Source of the DNA: Candidatus Gottesmanbacteria bacterium
GTDB lineage: Bacteria > Patescibacteriota > Microgenomatia > UBA10105 > UBA927
Assembly: GCA_016199185.1 (NCBI GenBank)
Contig: JACQHE010000030.1
Coordinates: 1 to 8,710 of the forward strand
Length of the DNA: 8,710 nt
Direction of reading: 5' to 3'
Shown: in pieces, positions 1 to 4,227 of the stretch
Layout of the letters: each line of letters opens with the position of its first letter
Position numbering within the stretch: the stretch's first letter is position 1
Made by a program: the position numbers and the translations under genes
Notes under the pieces: model-generated
What the model was told of the DNA's origin: nothing
Databases searched by the model: none
What the model saw: the letters and a program-made list of their open reading frames with translations, nothing else

Positions 1-119
1 GCATAGCTGTTGGCGGGGTAGGCCCGCCTAACTGCATAGCTGTTGGCGGGGTAGGCCCGCCTAACTGCATAGCTGTTGGCGGGGTAGGCCCGCCTAACTG
101 CATAGCTGTTGGCGGGGTA
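1..119. repeat. 33-bp tandem hairpin repeat, about 3.6 copies
   Basis: Three exact copies of a 33-bp unit lie at 1-33, 34-66 and 67-99, followed by the first 20 bases of a fourth at 100-119. Each unit contains the inverted repeat GGCGGG/CCCGCC around a 5-base GTAGG spacer. The joint between units (around AACTGCATAGCTGTT) is a second, imperfect dyad, so the array can fold into alternating hairpins. There are no spacers, so this is not a CRISPR array. The array ends 11 bases before the ATG of the GIY-YIG gene. It begins at the edge of the window, so the true copy number is unknown. A role as a REP-like element or a mobile-element end is only inferred. Confidence 0.93.
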
Positions 120-130
120 AAACGTAAATT

Positions 131-388
131 ATGTATTATGTGTATGTTTTGTATGGTCGAACATACAATAGATTTTACATAGGTTATACAGACAATTTAC
201 AACGTCGAGTGAAAGAGCATAAGTTTGGGAAGTCGAGGACAACGAGATTGATGGGAGATTTATATTTGATATATTATGAAGCGTCTTTATCAAAAAAAGA
301 TGCTTTAATACGAGAGAAACAGCTCAAGACAGGTTTTGGGAGGGGATATTTGCGCAGAAGATTAAAATATTCTATAGAGGACGACTAG
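131..388 (+). CDS. Small GIY-YIG family endonuclease (single-domain, YhbQ/UPF0213-like)
   Basis: The 85-residue protein is little more than one GIY-YIG nuclease domain. The GIY-equivalent is Y3-V4-Y5, the YIG is Y16-I17-G18 within FYIGYTDNL, Arg25/Arg26 supply the conserved arginine, and Glu62 in the IREKQLK helix is the likely metal ligand. The C-terminus is basic (GRGYLRRRLK). The family cuts DNA, and free-standing members can be homing or repair nucleases; the substrate here is unknown. By hand count 89 of 258 bases are G or C (about 34-35%), far below the genes to the right, which suggests recent acquisition. No Shine-Dalgarno sequence is visible before the ATG, which follows the 33-bp repeat array by 11 bases. 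The stop codon (386-388) lies inside the 5' part of the interrupted tRNA gene, an unusual overlap. Confidence 0.88.
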   Translation: MYYVYVLYGRTYNRFYIGYTDNLQRRVKEHKFGKSRTTRLMGDLYLIYYEASLSKKDALIREKQLKTGFGRGYLRRRLKYSIEDD

Positions 389-414
389 CTCAGTGGTAGA
401 GCGCTTCGTTGACA

Positions 415-523
415 CCGCGCCTGCCTTAGTATGACCGCTTAGCTCAGTTGGTAGAGCGTCACGTTGACATCGTGAAGGTCGGTGGTTCAAGCCCACCAGC
501 GGTCACTAAGTACGGCGGGCAGG
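415..523 (+). other. Insert in the outer tRNA anticodon loop, carrying a tRNA and pairing arms
   Basis: The 109-bp insert has three parts: a left arm (415-432), the inner tRNA-Val (433-505) and a right arm (506-523). The arms are complementary: TTAGT (426-430) pairs with ACTAA (505-509), and CCTGCC (420-425) pairs with GGCAGG (518-523). In an alternative register, 419-424 pairs with 515-520. The arms would extend the outer anticodon stem towards the inner acceptor stem. It is too short for a group I or II intron core once the tRNA is subtracted, and it has no protein. No exact archaeal bulge-helix-bulge motif is evident. Confidence 0.72.
433..505 (+). tRNA. tRNA-Val(GAC), complete, nested inside another tRNA gene
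   Basis: A perfect cloverleaf can be drawn by eye. Acceptor GACCGCT (433-439) pairs 7/7 with AGCGGTC (498-504). The D stem is GCTC/GAGC (442-445/454-457). Anticodon stem TCACG/CGTGA encloses loop TTGACAT, with anticodon GAC at 466-468. The variable loop is AGGTC and the T arm is GGTGG-TTCAAGC-CCACC. The discriminator is A505 and CCA is not encoded, so it must be added after transcription. It shares the anticodon loop and general D-arm sequence with the outer tRNA, but its acceptor, anticodon and T stems differ, so it is not a simple recent tandem duplicate. Processing by RNase P and a 3' nuclease would free the outer halves as separate pieces. Confidence 0.96.
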
Positions 524-580
524 TCGAAGAGGCCGTTGGTTCAATCCCAACGTCGTCCACAATAAAATGTCCCAGGCCTG

Positions 581-609
581 CCCTGCACCGAACTTGTTCT
601 GGTGCGGGG
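581..609 (+). other. Strong GC-rich hairpin next to a tRNA 3' remnant
   Basis: CCCTGCACC (581-589) pairs with GGTGCGGGG (601-609), including one T-G pair. Inside this, GAAC (590-593) can pair with GTTC (596-599), leaving T600 bulged. There is no T-run after it, so it is not a convincing intrinsic terminator. It leads directly into a tRNA T-loop. It might be a long variable arm of a class II tRNA whose 5' part is missing, or an inserted hairpin that replaced the 5' strand of the T stem. Confidence 0.55.
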
Positions 610-632
610 TTCGAGTCCTCTCGGGTCCACCA
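605..632 (+). pseudogene. tRNA 3'-end remnant (T arm, acceptor strand, encoded CCA)
   Basis: The segment has T-stem 5' strand CGGGG (605-609), T-loop TTCGAGT (610-616), T-stem 3' strand CCTCT (617-621), acceptor 3' strand CGGGTCC (622-628), discriminator A629 and an encoded CCA (630-632). The 3' strand would pair perfectly with AGAGG, but CGGGG is present, giving only four pairs including a wobble. The matching 5' acceptor strand GGACCCG does not occur in the upstream neighbourhood, so this is a 3' part only. It could be an attachment-site copy left by an element integrated in a tRNA gene, the 3' half of a split tRNA, or decay. It encodes CCA, unlike the two tRNA-Val genes. Confidence 0.55.
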
Positions 633-697
633 CACTTTTACCCAGTCTGACGCCCCGCGTAAAGTCACGCTTTTACCAATAAGGCCTTCTGCCATTC
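633..697. other. Spacer with no recognised gene
   Basis: I see no credible gene here. It holds a short 4-bp hairpin, GCGT/ACGC (657-660/667-670), followed by TTTT, a weak terminator-like element that could end transcription of the tRNA region. The string CTTTTACC occurs twice (near 635 and 670). Nothing else stands out. Confidence 0.4.
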
Positions 698-729
698 CGA
701 CAAAATAATGCTCGAGCATTATTTTGTCG
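698..729. terminator. 32-bp perfect palindrome downstream of the PaaX-like gene (left copy)
   Basis: This is a perfect dyad centred on CTCGAG (711-716). The inner part reads AAAATAATGC-TCGA-GCATTATTTT, an A-tract/stem/T-tract layout typical of bidirectional intrinsic terminators. It begins two bases past the PaaX-like stop codon and would also stop rightward transcription from the tRNA region. The symmetry continues outward through CGAC/GTCG beyond the T-tract, which a terminator does not need. A near-identical copy lies at 1484-1517. Confidence 0.65.
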
Positions 730-731
730 TT

Positions 732-1439
732 TCAAACAAGACCAAAATACGTGCGGTACGGCTCGTCATCCTCAAGTTTCTTGGCTACCACATAGATAAC
801 TTCTGTCCCCACCCCATAAAACTCCCGCAGGAAGGTGATTTGCTCTTCGCAGGGATACGGATATATCCACACGCTTTCCTGCAGTTGATAGAACCCGAGA
901 CCTCGAATGGTCTCGCGGAACATATCGCGCAGCGCACGGCGCGGGACACTGACGTCGTATATCACTAATCGCCAATACCCGTCCCACACCCGGGGCTTTT
1001 CTATTTCCAAATCCTCCAGCGAATACCGCAAGATCCTTCGTTTCCCATTGTTCGTGAGGGTCACCACTTCTTCGCCGTCGCGCTCCTCTACCGTCACGAG
1101 CTTCTGCTCGCGTAACCGCCGGATGGCGCGTTTGAGGTAATAGGGGTTGTACCGCTTCCAGGCGCTTTCGTCACGACGGTACTTCTCATCAAGAAACGGT
1201 TTAGCCAGCATGATAGCGCTGGGGGCAACAAACAGGGAAAGCGAGAGCACCGCGCCGGTCCCTAAAAGCGCAAGCACGTGTTTGACCGGCGCGTACTTCT
1301 CCCGTACCTCTTCCTTCCGAATTTTCTTTTCTATGATACGTGCCAACGTAATAACCTTCTCATCAGTGGGCAACGGCAGTGAATCAAGGTGTTCTTTTGG
1401 CTTTCGTTTCCGGATACGGAGTTGGGACTGCTTCTTCAT
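732..1439 (-). CDS. PaaX/Cas2-like winged-helix protein with an N-terminal membrane segment
   Basis: From the ATG at 1437-1439 the protein has 235 residues. A lysine/arginine-rich start (MKKQSQLRIRKRKPKEHL) leads to one hydrophobic segment (about 54-78), then a winged helix-turn-helix (about 95-140, with YLKRAIRRLREQKLV as the recognition region). A Cas2/PaaX-middle ferredoxin-like domain follows (about 155-225, with WRLVIYDVSVPRR, GLGFYQLQESVWI and a final EVIYVV strand). Asp162 sits where Cas2 nucleases keep their metal-binding Asp. PaaX itself is a soluble phenylacetyl-CoA-responsive repressor; nothing here points to that pathway. No cas1 or CRISPR array is nearby, so adaptation activity is not supported. 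An in-frame TTG at 1490 and an ATG at 1481 lie within or before the promoter/palindrome and are less likely starts. DNA binding or nuclease function at the membrane is inference. Confidence 0.8.
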   Translation of the reverse strand: MKKQSQLRIRKRKPKEHLDSLPLPTDEKVITLARIIEKKIRKEEVREKYAPVKHVLALLGTGAVLSLSLFVAPSAIMLAKPFLDEKYRRDESAWKRYNPYYLKRAIRRLREQKLVTVEERDGEEVVTLTNNGKRRILRYSLEDLEIEKPRVWDGYWRLVIYDVSVPRRALRDMFRETIRGLGFYQLQESVWIYPYPCEEQITFLREFYGVGTEVIYVVAKKLEDDEPYRTYFGLV

Positions 1440-1467
1440 AGACAAAAGATAAAACCTTCCGTCTCCC

Positions 1468-1476
1468 AGTATATCA
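1468..1476 (-). promoter_or_regulatory. Extended -10 promoter for the PaaX-like gene
   Basis: On the minus strand the sequence reads TGATATACT, matching an extended -10 (TGn followed by TATACT, one mismatch to TATAAT). No good -35 is seen, as is common for extended -10 promoters. Transcription would start near 1461, giving a leader of about 20 bases before the ATG at 1439. That supports the shorter protein start and an independent unit downstream of the 1484-1517 palindrome. Confidence 0.45.
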
Positions 1477-1483
1477 CGCATAT

Positions 1484-1517
1484 CCGACAAAATAATGCTC
1501 GAGCATTATTTTGTCGG
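1484..1517. terminator. 34-bp perfect palindrome between the helicase and PaaX-like genes (right copy)
   Basis: This is a perfect dyad centred on CTCGAG (1498-1503), with the same core as the copy at 698-729 and one more base pair on each side. It lies 43 bases past the helicase stop codon and just upstream of the PaaX-like promoter. It is therefore well placed to end the long minus-strand operon. The A-tract/GC stem/T-tract core suits an intrinsic terminator in either direction. Confidence 0.65.
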
Positions 1518-1560
1518 TCGGAATTATGAAAAATCATGAAAGGTGAGTCGCCTGTCGCTC

Positions 1561-3123
1561 TTACTGTCCAATCTCCAGTATCCGGTCCACACGGAAGACG
1601 CGCTCCTGCCCGCGCAGGTCATCGTGGGCGATGACGCCGAAAAACTGCCTCCCTTCGTAGTCCATGTCTCCCATGCGCACCGGTACGATGGTGCGGCGGG
1701 ATTTTTCGTTGCTGGACTTGAGATAAGTTATCGCAAGGCTTCGCTTGCCGTCTATCGCCTCCTGCAGGAGTTTCTTTTTATCAGCCAATGAAAGCGCCTT
1801 CTCCGACTGCTCGTACTGAAAACGGGTGAGAAACCGGACGATCCGCCAATCTAAAAGGAGATGTTTCTTCTCGATGGGGCAAATGAGCACGAGCCCCTCA
1901 AGCGACGTGGCCCGCGAAAGGGCCACATACGTCTGCCCGTGAGCAAACGCACCCCGGTCCATGTCCACAATCACCCGTTCAAAGGTCTTCCCCTGGGATT
2001 TGTGGATCGTAAGCGCCCAGGCGAGAATGATCGGATACTGGACGTACGAGCCCGTCGTCTGCGATTCTATGCGAAGAGACGCCTGATTGTAGGAAAACCG
2101 AAACATTTCCCATTCATACGGCCATACATCCACGGTTTCTCCGGTTTCAAGGGTGACGAGCACCACCAGCCCGTCATCACCCTCTTCAATGCTCTGCACC
2201 ACACCCACCGTTCCGTTTACCCACCGGCCTTCGCGGTCGTTATTGGTGAGCATCACCTGGCTGCCGACCTTTAGCTCAAGCTCCATTGGTGCCGGCAGCG
2301 CATGGGCGTCAAAGTTCCCCCGTATCTGCCCCTGAAACGTGCATGGCTTTCCCGGAAGCCTTTTGAGACGAACAGCGTTGATTTCACTCGCCTTGGCATT
2401 AGTCGTCACTAAGTGAACGTATGGCGTCCTATCCGACGGGATAAACGACGGCTGCAGGCGTCGGTTGAGAAACGTGAGCAGTTCGTCATCAATGGATCGG
2501 TTGCGGATGCCGGCAAGCACTCGAATGAACGCTTCGTCCTTCTGACGATATATTTTCTCCAGCTCAATAAGCTCGATGGGCAACTCCCGGAAGCCCCACG
2601 CGTCAAAAAAGTAGGGGCTCGGGTAGTGAGTGGAAAAAATCTCCCGCTCTTCCCGACCCACGACTGGAGGTAACTGGTAGAGATCACCGAAAAAAACGAG
2701 TTGCACTCCGCCAAACGGCGTATTCCGCAGCGGCCCGTGCATCCGGAGAAACGTATCCATGCAGTCCAGCAGGTCGGCGCGCACCATGGAAATTTCATCA
2801 ATAATGACCGTCTGGAGCTTCTTGTACAGGTGTGAGGAACGGATAGTCTTGAAGTGCTTCTTTACCTTTGCAACCGTGATATCCGGCCGAAAGCCAAAAA
2901 AGGAGTGGATTGTCTGACCTCGGACGTTGACCGCGGCGACCCCGGTGGGGGCGAGGACCACCGCGTTATTGTTGATAGTATTTCGGAGGTGAGTGAGGAG
3001 CGTCGATTTGCCCGTCCCTGCTTTCCCGGTCACAAACACGTTCTTTCCTGCCTCAACTGCCAAAATCGCACGAGAGAAGTACTCGTTGATTTCTATCGTC
3101 CCGGAAGAATCCGCAGAAGACAT
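1561..3123 (-). CDS. Pif1-type DNA helicase with C-terminal WYL domain
   Basis: The 520-residue protein is a superfamily 1B helicase. Motifs in order: Walker A GKAGTGKST (33-41), Ia LAPTGVAA (57-64), Walker B VIIDEISM (106-113), III FGDLYQLPPV (145-154), Pif1-like IYRQ (191-194), V WALTIHKSQGKT (369-380), VI QTYVALSRATSLEGL (397-411). Pif1 enzymes move 5' to 3' on single-stranded DNA, unwind forks and resolve G-quadruplexes and R-loops. Residues about 449-520 resemble a WYL domain (AITYLKS, TIVPVRM, FFGVIAH, VFRVDRILEI). A Pif1-WYL arrangement is known from Thermotoga, where the WYL part helps bind single-stranded DNA. The ATG lies 20 bases after the parB stop with no visible Shine-Dalgarno sequence, so it is probably the last gene of the operon. 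Replication-fork maintenance is inferred. Confidence 0.93.
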   Translation of the reverse strand: MSSADSSGTIEINEYFSRAILAVEAGKNVFVTGKAGTGKSTLLTHLRNTINNNAVVLAPTGVAAVNVRGQTIHSFFGFRPDITVAKVKKHFKTIRSSHLYKKLQTVIIDEISMVRADLLDCMDTFLRMHGPLRNTPFGGVQLVFFGDLYQLPPVVGREEREIFSTHYPSPYFFDAWGFRELPIELIELEKIYRQKDEAFIRVLAGIRNRSIDDELLTFLNRRLQPSFIPSDRTPYVHLVTTNAKASEINAVRLKRLPGKPCTFQGQIRGNFDAHALPAPMELELKVGSQVMLTNNDREGRWVNGTVGVVQSIEEGDDGLVVLVTLETGETVDVWPYEWEMFRFSYNQASLRIESQTTGSYVQYPIILAWALTIHKSQGKTFERVIVDMDRGAFAHGQTYVALSRATSLEGLVLICPIEKKHLLLDWRIVRFLTRFQYEQSEKALSLADKKKLLQEAIDGKRSLAITYLKSSNEKSRRTIVPVRMGDMDYEGRQFFGVIAHDDLRGQERVFRVDRILEIGQ

Positions 3124-3143
3124 GACCGCATTGTATCAAATGG

Positions 3144-3971
3144 TTAATTGGCAGCGTCTTTCTTCACCATCAGCCGTTCGTGGATGAACTTGAGGGACTG
3201 GCTGGTCTGTTCGAGGCTCCCGCGGATGACAAACACCACCCGCGCTTCAACCTTGGACTGGGTGATTTTTACCAAGCCATTGACGGATTGGGCGAGGTCC
3301 TTGGCGATATTGTCCAATTCGTCACTATGGATCCGCTCCATTTTATGCAGCGGTGCTTTGTTGTATTGCGCTTTAAGTCTCCTTGCTAAATCCTCTGCCC
3401 GGCGCACCGACGCGCTCTCGGCAAGAATCGTCTTATACGCATCCACCATGAGCTTCACTTCGCCCAAGCCTGCAATCGCCCGGGCGTGGCCTTCACTGAT
3501 CGCCCCGGAGATGAGCCCGTCTTTGATGGCATCCGGCAAAGCCAACAGACGCATGGTGTTACTCACATACGACTCGCTTTTACCCACCCGCTTGGCGATC
3601 TCCCCGACCTGCAGCCCGAACTCTTCGATCAGGCGTTGAAACGCCTGCGCCCGCTCGATGGGATTGAGGTCCTCCCGCTGGACGTTTTCCACAATGGCCA
3701 TCTCCAGCATCCCCTTGGCCGTCGTCTCCCGTATGACAACTGGAACGGTTGGCAGCCCCGCGAGTTTACTTGCCCTCCAGCGCCGTTCACCGGCGATGAT
3801 TTGGTACCCGGCGGGGGTTTTGGCAACCACCAGAGGCTCGATGATGCCGTGTTCTTTGATGGAGTTGACCAAATCAGTAAGTGAATCCGGAGGAATGAGC
3901 CCGCGGGGCTGCAGCGGATTGGGCTGGATCATTTCGACGTCCATCTGAAGCACTTGTTGCGTATCAGCCAT
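3144..3971 (-). CDS. parB: Chromosome partitioning protein ParB (Spo0J-like)
   Basis: The 275 residues follow the ParB layout. The N-terminal CTP-binding/ParB domain has the arginine-rich box GERRWRAS (61-68), preceded by PLVVAKTPAGYQIIA, and ENVQREDLNPIE (95-106). A helix-turn-helix follows (about 122-146, VGEIAKRVGKSESYVSNTMRLL) with the GHARAIAGL segment (161-169), and then a C-terminal dimerisation region with the helix SLKFIHERLMVKK. ParB binds parS, loads as a CTP-dependent clamp and works with ParA to segregate the origin. No parA is in the window and I find no convincing parS. Its ATG overlaps the end of rpmA by 8 bases, implying translational coupling. Pairing with ribosomal genes rather than the usual parA/gidB origin cluster is noteworthy. 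Confidence 0.95.
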   Translation of the reverse strand: MADTQQVLQMDVEMIQPNPLQPRGLIPPDSLTDLVNSIKEHGIIEPLVVAKTPAGYQIIAGERRWRASKLAGLPTVPVVIRETTAKGMLEMAIVENVQREDLNPIERAQAFQRLIEEFGLQVGEIAKRVGKSESYVSNTMRLLALPDAIKDGLISGAISEGHARAIAGLGEVKLMVDAYKTILAESASVRRAEDLARRLKAQYNKAPLHKMERIHSDELDNIAKDLAQSVNGLVKITQSKVEARVVFVIRGSLEQTSQSLKFIHERLMVKKDAAN

Positions 3972-4227
3972 GAGTCGTTTGGGGCAGAACAGAGACGAAT
4001 TGTTTCCCTAATTTCGTATGGAATCGAACGAGACCCGCAACAACAGAAAATAAGCTAAAATCCTTCCCCATCATGACGCCGTCGCCCGGATGCACTTTGG
4101 TGCCCTTTTGCCGGACAAGGATATTGCCGGGTTTGGCCGCCTGACCGCCGTAGATTTTCACTCCCAAACGTTTGGAAACGCTGTCTTTATTGCCTTTTGC
4201 GGTACCGCCTGCTTTTACGTGCGCCAT
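3964..4227 (-). CDS. rpmA: 50S ribosomal protein L27 (bL27)
   Basis: The 87 residues match bL27: it starts MAHVKAGGTAKGNKDSVSKR and continues GVKIYGGQAAKPGNILVRQ, GTKVHPGDGV and MGKDFSLFSVVAGLVRF. The flexible N-terminus reaches the peptidyl-transferase centre. It begins directly with AHVKAGG and has no cleavable N-terminal extension of the type trimmed by the Prp protease in Firmicutes. The gene overlaps the end of the methyltransferase by 13 bases and the start of parB by 8. No Shine-Dalgarno sequence precedes the ATG; an A/T-rich run lies there instead. The SVSKRLGVK segment replaces the more usual SESKRLGVK. Confidence 0.97.
   Translation of the reverse strand: MAHVKAGGTAKGNKDSVSKRLGVKIYGGQAAKPGNILVRQKGTKVHPGDGVMMGKDFSLFSVVAGLVRFHTKLGKQFVSVLPQTTHG

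Larger units (their letters stand above)
379..559 (+). tRNA. Interrupted tRNA-Val(GAC): two halves split in the anticodon loop
   Basis: The 5' half (about 379-414) has acceptor strand GGACGAC, a D arm with GCTC/GAGC stem, anticodon 5' stem CTTCG (404-408) and loop start TTGACA. The 3' half (about 524-559) has CGAAG (525-529), variable AGGCC, T arm GTTGG-TTCAATC-CCAAC, acceptor GTCGTCC (552-558) and discriminator A559; CCA is not encoded. Acceptor (7/7) and anticodon stem (5/5) pair perfectly across the gap, so both halves come from one gene. Joined at the position 37/38 boundary they give a normal 72-nt tRNA with anticodon GAC. The intervening 109 bp contains another complete tRNA. The exact junction is ambiguous by one to three bases. 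Whether a mature outer tRNA is ever made is unknown: this could be a spliced or trans-joined tRNA, or a freshly broken gene. Confidence 0.8.

Noticed and set aside
1..119. A CRISPR array or integron attC array (GCCTAAC and GTTGGC look like attC core ends)
   Set aside because: There are no spacers between units and no integrase or cassette genes. The GTT side breaks the GTTRRRY pattern, and exact 33-bp tandem units do not resemble an array of distinct attC sites.
350..378. A promoter for the tRNA region (TTGCGC, 17 bases, TATAGA)
   Set aside because: Transcription would begin inside the tRNA at about 385, so this cannot serve the outer tRNA; other -10-like matches lack a -35.
415..523. A group I intron in tRNA-Val
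   Set aside because: Only about 36 bases remain once the inner tRNA is removed, far too few for a group I core.
379..559. The nested tRNA as an assembly artefact
   Set aside because: It is not excluded, but the insert carries its own complementary arms and sits at the 37/38 position. A random chimera would not be expected to produce both, so it is kept as a finding with a read check.
448..719. Small open frames on both strands across the tRNA region
   Set aside because: They run through well-formed tRNA genes and the palindrome and encode no recognisable domain, so they are chance frames.
1275..1280. A parS site around CACGTG
   Set aside because: Only the central six bases match the parS consensus; the flanking GTT/AAC arms are absent.
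1440..1490. A longer PaaX-like protein starting at the TTG at 1490
   Set aside because: That start lies inside the palindrome and upstream of the likely -10 promoter, so it would not be on the gene's own transcript.
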